From Deltaproteobacteria bacterium (lineage in GTDB: Bacteria > Myxococcota_A > UBA9042 > PHBI01): DNA of 64,000 nucleotides. Where the stretch lies: positions 598,493-662,492 of the forward strand of contig JACKFA010000006.1 in the NCBI GenBank assembly GCA_020632715.1, in the 5' to 3' direction. The position numbers and the translations under genes are program-made. Below are positions 34,123-42,301 of the stretch, piece after piece; positions within the stretch are counted from its first letter, which is position 1; each line of letters begins with the position of its first letter. The notes beneath the pieces are model-generated. The model did no database searches, was not told the origin of the DNA, and worked only from the letters and a program-made list of their open reading frames with translations.

Positions 34123-36249
34123 ATGCGACACTCACCTCTGCCGTTCCCGCTTCATCACCGTCGGCGCCTCGCTCGCGCTCTCGCCGCGATCGCGCTGCTC
34201 AGCGGCGCGGCGTGTAACTCCGGGCCGAATGAGGACGGGGGCGGCGCGGGCGTGAGCGCCTCGCTGAACGACCTCATGAAGGAGCGGGGGCTCGATGAGA
34301 GCAACGTCAGCGCCGCGCTGAAGACCTACACGCCGACCGGAGTCCACGACCCGTACATCATGTTTGCGTCGGGTGGTCAGAGCGGGCAGGTGCTCGTCAT
34401 CGGCATCCCGAGTATGCGCATTCTGAAGTACATCGCGGTCTTCACGCCAGAGCCGTGGCAAGGTTACGGCTACGGAGACGAGACCAACACCATCCTCGCG
34501 GCGGGGCAGCGCGACGGTCGGACGCTCTCGTGGGGCGATTCCCACCACCCCGCCCTCTCGGAGACCAATGGCGACTACGACGGACAGTTCCTCTTCATCA
34601 ACGACAAGGCGAACGCCCGCATCGCTGTCATCGATCTGAAGGACTTCGCTACGAAGCAGATCGTGATGAGCGGGCTCATCCAGTCGGATCATGGCGGCAC
34701 ATTCGTCACGCCCAACACCGAGTACGTGGTCGAGGGCGCCCAGTACCCGGCACCCCTCGGTGGCGGCTACGCTCCCATCGAGCGCTACGCCGAGGACTAC
34801 AAGGGAGCCGTCATCTTCTGGAAGTTCGATCGAGAGAAGGGCCGTATCGATCGCGCGAAGTCGTTCGCGATGGAGCTCCCGCCGTACATGCAGGATCTCA
34901 CGGACGCCGGGAAGCTCGTCAGCGACGGTTGGGTGTTCTTGAACTCCCTCAACACGGAGCTCTCCATTGGAGGTACTCTCGAAGGACGACCGCCGCTCGA
35001 GTCCGGTGCGTCCCAGAATGACATGGACTACATGCACATCATCCCGTGGCGGCGGGCGGCAGAGGTCGCCGGCATGGCCGGAAAGACGAAAGAGATCGCC
35101 GGGATGCGGGTCATTCCTCTCGACGTCTCTCTCTCCGAGGGCCTCCTCTACTTCGTGGGGGAGCCGAAGAGCCCGCACGGGGTCGACGTGACGCCGGACG
35201 GCTCGCAGATGGTCGTCGCCGGTAAGCTCGACACGCACGGTACGGTGTACTCGTTCGCAAAGATCAAGGCCCAGATCGACCAGAAGAAATTCGAGGCCAA
35301 AGACCGCTACGGTGTGCCGATTCTGTCGTTCAAGGACAGCATCGATGGACAGGTGGAGCTCGGCCTCGGCCCGCTCCATACGCAGTACATCGGCGACGGC
35401 ATGGCGCTTACGTCGCTCTTCCTCGAGTCGGCGGTCGTCCGGTGGTCCGTCAAGGATCTGAAGGTCATCGACAAGATCCCGGTGCACTACAATGTCGGGC
35501 ACATCGCGGCGGCCGAAGGCGACACCGTTTCGCCCGACGGTAAGTACCTGGTTGCGATGAACAAATGGGCCATCGATCGCTTTCAGCCGGTCGGGCCGCT
35601 GCTGCCGCAGAACTTCCAGCTCGTGGACGTGAGTGGCTCGCAGATGCAGCTCCTCTATGACATGCCTCTTCCGCTCGGTGAGCCGCACTACGCACAGATC
35701 ATCAAGGCCGACAAGCTCCACCCCGAGGACATCTACAAGCCGGCGGGCGTCAACCCCGTCACGGCCCAGCACGATCCCGACACGGTCACGGCCGGAAAGG
35801 AGCGCATCGAACGGCGCGCCGACGGGGTCCACGTCTTCATGTCGGCGGTGCGGAGCCACTTCACGCCGGACATCATCCGCGTGAAGGAGGGAGACACCGT
35901 CCACCTCCACATCACGAACGTAGAGCAGGCGCACGACGCGACCCACGGCTTCACCATCGATCTCTACAACGTGCACCAGAGCCTCGAGCCCGGCAAACAC
36001 GTGAACGCGTCGTTCGTGGCCGACGTGCCCGGCGTCTTCCCGATGTACTGCACCGAGTTCTGCTCAGCGCTCCACCTCGAGATGGCGGGCTACCTGCTCG
36101 TCGAGCCCAAGGAAGGTGGCGCGCCGGCGCCAGGCGTCGCGCCGGCACCTGGCGACGCGCCGGCGCCTGGCGACGCGCCGGCACCTGGCGACGCGCCGGC
36201 GCCTGGCGACGCGCCGACTCCCGATGCGCCCGCGCCGGGTAGCGAGTAG
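34123..36249 (+). CDS. nosZ: nitrous-oxide reductase NosZ, clade II (Sec-type)
   Basis: 708 residues; AGGAG lies 7-11 bases before ATG 34123. It reduces N2O to N2 in the periplasm. The seven CuZ histidines are present: DSHHP (141, 142), SDHGG, SPHGV, PLHTQ, VGHIA and EPHYA. The C-terminal cupredoxin holds CuA: Cys643, Cys647, His651 and Met654 in CTEFCSALHLEM, with HGF upstream. The N-terminus is a signal peptide ending at SGAAC (Cys31) with no twin-Arg Tat signature of clade I, though an RRR is present. The C-terminus carries an odd APAPGD repeat tail (about 667-706) beyond the usual end. First gene of the nos operon. Confidence 0.95.
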   Translation: MRHSPLPFPLHHRRRLARALAAIALLSGAACNSGPNEDGGGAGVSASLNDLMKERGLDESNVSAALKTYTPTGVHDPYIMFASGGQSGQVLVIGIPSMRILKYIAVFTPEPWQGYGYGDETNTILAAGQRDGRTLSWGDSHHPALSETNGDYDGQFLFINDKANARIAVIDLKDFATKQIVMSGLIQSDHGGTFVTPNTEYVVEGAQYPAPLGGGYAPIERYAEDYKGAVIFWKFDREKGRIDRAKSFAMELPPYMQDLTDAGKLVSDGWVFLNSLNTELSIGGTLEGRPPLESGASQNDMDYMHIIPWRRAAEVAGMAGKTKEIAGMRVIPLDVSLSEGLLYFVGEPKSPHGVDVTPDGSQMVVAGKLDTHGTVYSFAKIKAQIDQKKFEAKDRYGVPILSFKDSIDGQVELGLGPLHTQYIGDGMALTSLFLESAVVRWSVKDLKVIDKIPVHYNVGHIAAAEGDTVSPDGKYLVAMNKWAIDRFQPVGPLLPQNFQLVDVSGSQMQLLYDMPLPLGEPHYAQIIKADKLHPEDIYKPAGVNPVTAQHDPDTVTAGKERIERRADGVHVFMSAVRSHFTPDIIRVKEGDTVHLHITNVEQAHDATHGFTIDLYNVHQSLEPGKHVNASFVADVPGVFPMYCTEFCSALHLEMAGYLLVEPKEGGAPAPGVAPAPGDAPAPGDAPAPGDAPAPGDAPTPDAPAPGSE
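36121..36210 (+). repeat. five 18-bp tandem repeats encoding APAPGD at the end of nosZ
   Basis: Five in-frame copies of an 18-base unit (GCGCCGGCxCCTGGCGAC). Units 2-5 alternate CAC and CGC at one position, so a 36-base double unit has been duplicated. The unit length is a multiple of three, so copy number can change without frameshift. It encodes a flexible Ala/Pro tail after the CuA domain. Confidence 0.85.
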
Positions 36250-36265
36250 CGAGGAGTCTGGAATC

Positions 36266-37726
36266 ATGACGACCTTCGGCCAGCGGGCTCTCGCGGCGCG
36301 CGCGCGGGCGTCGGGACCTCGAGGCGCGGGTCGCCTCGAGACCCAGACGCGTCTGGTCGTCGCCGCGGCCTCGCTGTTCGGAGTCGCGGGGGTCCTCGCC
36401 GCGGCCGCCTGCGGGGGCGCTCCCTCCCCGCGGCTCCCGACCACCGACCTACCGCCCGCGACGCGGAGCGCTCCGGAGCGACCCGCCCGCTGTGACACGA
36501 CCGCCACCGCGGGCGCGGCGCTTCAGCCGCTGATCGACACCCTCCCGGAGCGAGGCACGCTCTGCCTCGTGTCGGGTGACTATGTAGGCCCCATCTCGAT
36601 CACCAGGAGCGCGACCCTATGGGGCCCCGCGGACGCCGTCGTCCTGTCACGAGGGGTCGGTACCACCATCGCCGTCGATGGCTCGGACATCCAGATCATG
36701 GGCTTCACGATCGACGGCAGCGGCGGGCGCTTCGATGTCCTCGACGCCGCGCTCCACATCACGGGGCACGACGTCCGCGCCGAGGGGCTGTTGGTGAGAA
36801 ACGCCGTGTTCGGCCTCCTGGTCGAGAAGGCGAGCAAGATCACTTTGAAGAACAATGAGATCCATGGACTCACCGAGGGGCCGATCGGGCAGCGCGGCGA
36901 CCCCATACGCCTTTGGGAGACCCGCGACTCCCTTGTCGAGTCGAACCGCGTCCTCGCCGGGCGAGACGTCGTCGTGTGGTACGCGACCCATAACCGCATC
37001 ATCGGCAACCTGGTCACGGACGGGCGCTATGGGACGCACCTCATGTACTCGCACGACAACGTCATCGAGGGGAACCAACTCCTCAATAACGTCGTCGGCA
37101 TCTTCCTCATGTATAGCCGCGACGTCGTCGTGCGTGGGAACAGCATCATCGGCGCGAGCGGCCCGGCGGGGATGGGGCTCGGCATGAAGGAGTGCGGCAA
37201 CTTGACGGTCGCGGGCAACGCGCTGCTAGACAACACGATCGGGCTCTATCTCGACACGACGCCGCTCCAAGAGTCCGACCGCGACATCTTCAGCAATAAC
37301 CTCATAGGCTTCGGGGAGACCGCGATCGTCTTCCACTCCAGCGAAGATAGGAACCTCTTTCAAGACAATAGCTTCCGCGATAACCGCGCCCAGGTGCGGG
37401 TCGACGGCAACGGACACGCACGCGCAGTCACGTGGCGGGGCAACCACTTCGACGACTATCAGGGCTATGATCTCGACGGCGACGGTGTTGGCGACATCCC
37501 CTACGAGCTTCGGAGCCTCTCGGGGGAACTCGTTCAGCGGAAGCCCGAACTCGCCTTCCTGACGGGCACACCCGCGCTCTGGATGATGGACGCCGTGACG
37601 CACATCGCGCCGCTCCTGGCGCCTCCCCTGATCTTGTCCGATCCGACGCCCCGGATGGTGCCGGCACCTCTGGATTATCGGGCGGCGGCGCTGACCAAGG
37701 ACTGGGAGGCGCGCGATGCGCGTTGA
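36266..37726 (+). CDS. nosD: NosD, periplasmic copper-chaperone-type beta-helix protein
   Basis: 486 residues from ATG 36266, 16 bases after nosZ (GAGGAG upstream). A hydrophobic segment (about 30-50) ends in AAAACGG, a signal peptide or lipid anchor. From about 90 to 400 it is a right-handed beta-helix of CASH-type repeats (NEIHGLTEG, HDNVIEGNQLLNNVVGIFLMYSRDVVVRGN, NNLIGFGETAIVF). NosD is needed for CuZ assembly together with NosF and NosY. C-terminal residues (FLTGTPALWMMDA...LILSDPTPRM) match the conserved NosD end. It overlaps nosF by 11 bases. Confidence 0.92.
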   Translation: MTTFGQRALAARARASGPRGAGRLETQTRLVVAAASLFGVAGVLAAAACGGAPSPRLPTTDLPPATRSAPERPARCDTTATAGAALQPLIDTLPERGTLCLVSGDYVGPISITRSATLWGPADAVVLSRGVGTTIAVDGSDIQIMGFTIDGSGGRFDVLDAALHITGHDVRAEGLLVRNAVFGLLVEKASKITLKNNEIHGLTEGPIGQRGDPIRLWETRDSLVESNRVLAGRDVVVWYATHNRIIGNLVTDGRYGTHLMYSHDNVIEGNQLLNNVVGIFLMYSRDVVVRGNSIIGASGPAGMGLGMKECGNLTVAGNALLDNTIGLYLDTTPLQESDRDIFSNNLIGFGETAIVFHSSEDRNLFQDNSFRDNRAQVRVDGNGHARAVTWRGNHFDDYQGYDLDGDGVGDIPYELRSLSGELVQRKPELAFLTGTPALWMMDAVTHIAPLLAPPLILSDPTPRMVPAPLDYRAAALTKDWEARDAR

Positions 37727-38648
37727 GTGCTGCGGCGTCTCCAAGCGCTTCGGGAGGGTCCACGCGCTCCGCGACATCCGGCTCGATATCCCGAGCGGGT
37801 GCGCCGTCGCCCTCGTAGGTCCCAACGGCTCGGGGAAGTCCACCCTCACGCGCGCGATCATGGGGCTCATCGCCATCCGCGGAGAAATCCGCTTCGACGG
37901 GGAGTCGCGGTCGGACGCGCGCAGCGCGCGGCGCATCGCGAATAGAATCGCCTACATCCCGCAGATCGCGCCCCAGGTCGCATCGCCGGTGGGGGAGCTC
38001 GTGCGAGCTATCTGCGACGTTCGCGAGGCTCGCCCCACCGACGTCGTCGCGGTCGCGAGGGCGCTGGGCTTCGACCTCGAGGCCGTCGCCCGGCAGGGGT
38101 TCCGGACCTTGTCCGGAGGGATGAAACAAAAGACGCTCATCGCCCTCGCCCTCGCCGCGCGCGTGGATCTGCTCCTCATGGACGAGCCCACAGCGAGCCT
38201 CGACGCACGCGCGCGGGCTCGCTTCTTCGAGGTCTTCGCGGAGCGACGGGGAGATGCGACGCTGCTCCTGACTTCACATCGGCTCGAGGAGATCCGCCAC
38301 TTGGTGGAGCATGTCGTGTCGCTCCGCGACGGACGCGTCGCGTACGACGGGGGAGCCGCACACTACCTCGCCGAGCGCGAGTTGAGCGTCATCGAGGTCC
38401 TCCTCCAGGAGCTCGGCGACGCGGCCGTCTGGCTCGTTGAGCGCGGGTTCCAGCGCGGCGCCCAGGGCTGGTGGATGAAGGTGGTGGACCGCGCGGAGAA
38501 GCTCGCGATCCTGCCCGCGCTCCTCGCCCGCTACGAAGGGACGTTCGATAACCTCGTAGTGCGCGACTTCGAGCGGCTCGATCTCGTGCGCGCGGCGGAT
38601 GACGCCGCCGCTGTCACGCCGACACACCACGGGAGAGAGGATGGTTAA
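37716..38648 (+). CDS. nosF: NosF, ABC transporter ATPase for NosZ maturation
   Basis: 310 residues. Walker A GPNGSGKST (35-43), ABC signature LSGGM (132-136), Walker B LLLMDEPTASLD (about 155-166) and switch His in LLTSHR are all present. It energises the NosFY complex that acts with NosD. About 80 residues after the nucleotide-binding domain (from about 225) form an extra C-terminal domain, as in other NosF. It overlaps nosD by 11 bases and the next gene by 8. Confidence 0.92.
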   Translation: MRVECCGVSKRFGRVHALRDIRLDIPSGCAVALVGPNGSGKSTLTRAIMGLIAIRGEIRFDGESRSDARSARRIANRIAYIPQIAPQVASPVGELVRAICDVREARPTDVVAVARALGFDLEAVARQGFRTLSGGMKQKTLIALALAARVDLLLMDEPTASLDARARARFFEVFAERRGDATLLLTSHRLEEIRHLVEHVVSLRDGRVAYDGGAAHYLAERELSVIEVLLQELGDAAVWLVERGFQRGAQGWWMKVVDRAEKLAILPALLARYEGTFDNLVVRDFERLDLVRAADDAAAVTPTHHGREDG

Positions 38649-39123
38649 CGGCAGACGAAGCCTGACTGTCGGCGTCGTGGTAGTTGCCGCTCTCGTCGGC
38701 GCGGTGTCGATCTTCCTCTGGCTCACGACGCCCGGGGGCTCGGAGGACGGACCCTCCCCGATCGCCTGGGATCGCATCGCGTGCTCCCACTGCCGCATGC
38801 ACGTTGGGGAGCCGGCCTTCGCCGCGCAGCTCCGCGACGAGTATGGCGATCTCGAGGTCTTCGACGACCCGGGCTGCCTCTTCACGTGGCGGGACCAACA
38901 CGTCGGCCCGGTCCGAGCGGTATTTTTCCACGCTTCGGAGGGTGACTCCTGGATCCCGGAGAGCGAGGTAGGCTTCCTGCCGCACGAGCCGACGCCGATG
39001 GGTTACGGCTACGCGGCAGTTCCCAAAGGTACCGCCGGCGCGCTCACGATCCATGCGACCCGGGAGGCTCTGGTCGCGCGTGGGCTCTTGCCCGCGCCGA
39101 CGGCGCCAGTGGGTACGCCATGA
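38641..39123 (+). CDS. nosL: NosL-like copper-binding protein
   Basis: 160 residues from ATG 38641 (GAGAGAGG upstream). It has an N-terminal membrane anchor (about 8-28) instead of the lipoprotein signal usual for NosL. The Cu(I)-binding motif is Cys48-x2-Cys51-x-Met53 in IACSHCRMHVGEPAFAAQL; the fold continues with DDPGCLFTW and a PMGYGYAAV segment, all typical of NosL. It delivers copper to NosZ maturation. It lies between nosF and nosY and overlaps both. Confidence 0.85.
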   Translation: MVNGRRSLTVGVVVVAALVGAVSIFLWLTTPGGSEDGPSPIAWDRIACSHCRMHVGEPAFAAQLRDEYGDLEVFDDPGCLFTWRDQHVGPVRAVFFHASEGDSWIPESEVGFLPHEPTPMGYGYAAVPKGTAGALTIHATREALVARGLLPAPTAPVGTP

Positions 39124-39956
39124 GCTCGCGCGCGATCAAGGCGGTCGTCCGTCTAGAGCTCGCTGAGGTTCTGCGCTCTCGCTGGCTTGCCTTCACCCTC
39201 GTCGTCTACGTGTTGCTCGCGAGCGCCTTCATCCTGGTCGGTCTCCGGGAGTCGACCGTTGTTGGATTTACTGGCACGGGGCGGGTATTGCTCTCGTTCT
39301 CGCACGCCCTCGTCCTCCTCTTGCCGCTCCTCGCGCTCTCCGCCACGGCGCAGGTGATCAATGGGGCGCGAGCCTCGGGCTCGCTCGAGCTCATCTTGAG
39401 CCAGCCCATCTCTCGTCAGGACTACTTCATCGCGGTGGCGCTCGTTCGCTACCTGGTCCTCGTCATCCCGCTCGCGGTCGTGACCCTTGGTATCGCCGTG
39501 TTCGCGAACCTCGCGCTCGGCCAGAACATCCCGTGGGGTTACCTCGGGCGGGCGCTCGCTGTCGGGACGACACTGCTCTCGGCCTTCGTTGGGCTCGGGC
39601 TTCTCGTAACGACCATCGCCCAGAGCCAGGCCAAAGCGGCCATCGCGGTGCTCGTCCTCTGGCTCGGGTCCGTGGCGCTCCTCGACTTTGCGCTCGTGGG
39701 CGCCATGCTCGAGTGGCGTGTCCCTCCCCGCGTCGTGTTCGCGATGGCGGCCGTCAACCCAGTCGAGGCGGCGCGGCTCGCCCTCATCGGCTCGGCGGAT
39801 CCGGAGCTCGGCGTCCTCGGGCCCGTCGGTTTCTACCTCGCGACCCACCTCGGTCAGACCGGCCTCATGGTGCTCGGACTCGGCTGGCCGGTGCTCGTGG
39901 GACTTGGCGCCGGAGGCCTCGCGGGGCTCCTCTTTCGTCGGGGAGATGTCGTCTGA
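39120..39956 (+). CDS. nosY: NosY, ABC-2 type permease for NosZ maturation
   Basis: 278 residues with six predicted membrane helices, beginning with VRLELAEVLRSRWLAFTLVVYVLLA. The GSLELILSQPISRQDYFIA segment (about 81-100) is the coupling region typical of NosY/ABC-2 permeases. Partner of NosF. It overlaps the nosL-like stop by four bases (ATGA). Confidence 0.9.
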   Translation: MSSRAIKAVVRLELAEVLRSRWLAFTLVVYVLLASAFILVGLRESTVVGFTGTGRVLLSFSHALVLLLPLLALSATAQVINGARASGSLELILSQPISRQDYFIAVALVRYLVLVIPLAVVTLGIAVFANLALGQNIPWGYLGRALAVGTTLLSAFVGLGLLVTTIAQSQAKAAIAVLVLWLGSVALLDFALVGAMLEWRVPPRVVFAMAAVNPVEAARLALIGSADPELGVLGPVGFYLATHLGQTGLMVLGLGWPVLVGLGAGGLAGLLFRRGDVV

Positions 39957-39987
39957 GACCGGCGCCGGAGCGCCTTGGAGAGAATCC

Positions 39988-40656
39988 ATGAAATGGCCGA
40001 AGCTTCTGATGCCTCGCTTCTTCGCTTTCCTCGACCAGCCGTTGCGGCCCATGGGGCGGCTCATACTGCTCGTGTCGATCGTGCCGCTCGTGCTCTCGTT
40101 CACTGCCCCGCTCTGGAAGATCCACATGCAGGCGCCGCAGTATCCGAAGGGCCTCGACATGCTCATCTACTCATACAAGCTCGATGGGGGCCACGAGGGG
40201 CAGGATCTGGCGGAGATCAACAACCTCAACCACTACATCGGGATGCGGCACATCACGGCGGAGGGCATGATCGATCTCAATTGGATCCCCTTCGCGCTCG
40301 GCTTCCTCGCCCTCCTCGTGCTGCGGCTCGTCGCGATCGGCAACGTCCGCGGGCTCGTCGATCTCGCGGTCTTGGCGACCTATATATCCGGGTTCGCTCT
40401 CTTCCGTTTCGTGAGCATGATGTACAGCTACGGGCACGAGCTCGACCCTGCGGCCGCCTTCAAGGTCGAGCCGTTCACGCCGGCGATCTTCGGGACGAAG
40501 CAGATCGCCAACTTCACGACGGCGAGCTATCCGGATTGGGGTTCCTACTGGCTCGGGATCTTCATCTCGCTGCTCCTCGGAACGCTGCTCTGGCACCTGA
40601 TCGCCGGGCGACGGGAGGCCTTGCGAGCAGAACAGTTCCCGCCGTCGTTGAGCTGA
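39988..40656 (+). CDS. conserved membrane protein closing the nos operon, function unknown
   Basis: 222 residues from ATG 39988 (GGAGAG upstream), 31 bases after nosY. Four or five membrane helices are seen (about 24-42, 95-115, 120-140, 180-205). Between the first two is an exterior loop rich in conserved-looking polar and aromatic residues (HMQAPQYPKG, INNLNHYIGMRHI). The NNLNHYIGM motif, with His and Met facing the periplasm, could bind copper. Similar proteins appear at the ends of clade II nos clusters, but no function is established that I can name. Confidence 0.65.
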   Translation: MKWPKLLMPRFFAFLDQPLRPMGRLILLVSIVPLVLSFTAPLWKIHMQAPQYPKGLDMLIYSYKLDGGHEGQDLAEINNLNHYIGMRHITAEGMIDLNWIPFALGFLALLVLRLVAIGNVRGLVDLAVLATYISGFALFRFVSMMYSYGHELDPAAAFKVEPFTPAIFGTKQIANFTTASYPDWGSYWLGIFISLLLGTLLWHLIAGRREALRAEQFPPSLS

Positions 40657-41005
40657 GGGGCGTGAAGATGTCCCCTCTCGTCGCCAGCACCGCCGATATG
40701 CTGCGCCGACCTTCGTCACCTCCCGTGAATTACCACGAGGTATTGCCGCGGGGCACTCCTCGGGCGGCGCGCCGGCTCGACCTGGGAATCGCTTCACAAC
40801 CTCTGACTGAGGCGAGCCGACGACGGGCCGGCGCCGGACGAGACCGGGCCGCCGGAAGCCACCGGCGCGCCCGGGCGGGGGCGTCCTCCGGCCGCCGGTA
40901 GCACCAACACACCCTGAAGCCTCCACGCGCCCAGGCGGGAGCGTCAACGCGAGAGGCGTCCTTGCGGACGCCTCTCGTGTTCGGCGGGCCGACGGCGGCC
41001 CTCAT
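40657..41005. other. intergenic region between the nos operon and the convergent ACP operon
   Basis: About 350 bases without a gene. It contains a 19-base near-repeat (GCGCCCRGGCGGGRGCGTC at 40867-40885 and 40927-40945, two differences) and the strong hairpin at 40950-40977. ORFs reading across it (for example the 39975-40901 frame) are shadows. Confidence 0.5.
40950..40977. terminator. strong bidirectional terminator hairpin
   Basis: Twelve perfect base pairs (CGAGAGGCGTCC and GGACGCCTCTCG) around a TTGC loop, between two convergent operons. There is no T-tract on either side, common in very G+C-rich genomes. Its position and stability make a shared terminator the best reading. Confidence 0.75.
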
Positions 41006-42301
41006 TCAGAACTGGATGATGCGGTCATAGTCCGTCATCGCGGAGACCGCGGCGCGGCGTGGCGCATAGAACTCGCGCCAGAGTCGAAGGTAGCCCTCCA
41101 CCACCTGGTCGGGGCTCAGCTTCAGGGGGTAGAATGTCGGGTTGGCGTCATTGTAGCGACGCCAATCGCGAGTCAGGATCCGATCTTCCCGCTCGAGCTG
41201 CAACCACTTGGGGGTACCCGGATACGGGGTCGCCACTGCGAACTCCGCCTTCCGGATCCCGGTTCGGTCACAGAACTCGAGCACGCGATCGACCGTGCCT
41301 TCGTTATCCTGGTCGTTGCCATATAGGAACGAGGCGTACGGCTCGATGCCCGCGTCAAACGCCATTTGTACGGCCTCAGTGGCGCGCTCTAGCGCCCGCG
41401 GATGCTCTCCCGTCCAGGCCTTCATACTGATGGGGTCGAACCCCGTCACGAGGTAGTACATGTCGATGCCGGCAGCTCGCGCCTTCCTGAGGAGCGGGGC
41501 GGGGGTCGTCCGGATCATCGGGAACGACGTTCCGATATAGCTCACGGTCGCTCCGGCGCCACGGTCGATGAGGTAGTCGAGCAGCGCCTCGAGGATCCGA
41601 CGCCCCGCGCCGGGGAGCCAGCTCGTGTCTTCGGTCAGGCAGGCTCGTTTGCCGGCCGCCTCCATCGCGTGCAACTGCGAGATCACGTGATGAATCGGGA
41701 ACGCTCGCAACGAATTGCCCATGCTGCGCGGCAATATGCATGCGTGGCACGCGAGGGAACATCCCCGCGAGAGCTGGAGGGGATAATCGTCTGGGCGCCA
41801 GCCCTCGAGCTCGGCGTCGAAGTAGAGCCTGGTGTTGGGTGGCGGCAATGTCGCGAGATCGACGTTCTCCGTACAGGTGTATCGCGGGCGAAGCGCCCCG
41901 GCGGCGAAGTCCGTGAGCAGTTGGGGCCAGCTCGACTCGCCCTCGCCGACCACGACGGAGCTCACGTGCGGTTGGACCACGTCGGGGAGCGCCGTTGGGA
42001 ATATCCCGCCAGCGACGACCGTGTGTCCCGCCTCCCGGAAGTAGTCCGCGAGCTCGAGGCCGCGGGTCGCAGCGGGCGTGAAGAAGGAGAGGGCGACGAG
42101 GTCCGCGTCGGTCGGGCGAGCCGCGTCGCACACGCGATCGTCGCGAAACTCGAGCTCCCAATCGGATGGAGTGATGGCCGCCATCGTCGCGATCCCGAGG
42201 GAAGGCGACCCGAGGTACTCGTTCATCGGGACGAACGTGCGCAGCTCGGGGTGGCTGTCGGCGTGGCGTTCAAAGCGTGGGTAGACGAACAAGAGCTTCA
42301 T
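41006..42301 (-). CDS. B12-binding-domain radical SAM enzyme
   Basis: 431 residues. Residues 1-130 form a cobalamin-binding-type Rossmann domain (LLFVYPRF, DADLVALSFFTPAA, VVAGGIFPTALPD, VVVGEGE). The radical SAM core has C181-x3-C185-x2-C188 in SRGCSLACHACILPR. The C-terminus (ATPYPGTPKWLQLEREDRI...PDQVVEGYLRLWREFY) resembles BchE/HpnP-like methylases or cyclases. The substrate is unknown. It overlaps the acyl-CoA dehydrogenase by four bases as last gene of a four-gene operon, so it may modify an acyl-ACP-derived product. Confidence 0.82.
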   Translation of the reverse strand: MKLLFVYPRFERHADSHPELRTFVPMNEYLGSPSLGIATMAAITPSDWELEFRDDRVCDAARPTDADLVALSFFTPAATRGLELADYFREAGHTVVAGGIFPTALPDVVQPHVSSVVVGEGESSWPQLLTDFAAGALRPRYTCTENVDLATLPPPNTRLYFDAELEGWRPDDYPLQLSRGCSLACHACILPRSMGNSLRAFPIHHVISQLHAMEAAGKRACLTEDTSWLPGAGRRILEALLDYLIDRGAGATVSYIGTSFPMIRTTPAPLLRKARAAGIDMYYLVTGFDPISMKAWTGEHPRALERATEAVQMAFDAGIEPYASFLYGNDQDNEGTVDRVLEFCDRTGIRKAEFAVATPYPGTPKWLQLEREDRILTRDWRRYNDANPTFYPLKLSPDQVVEGYLRLWREFYAPRRAAVSAMTDYDRIIQF

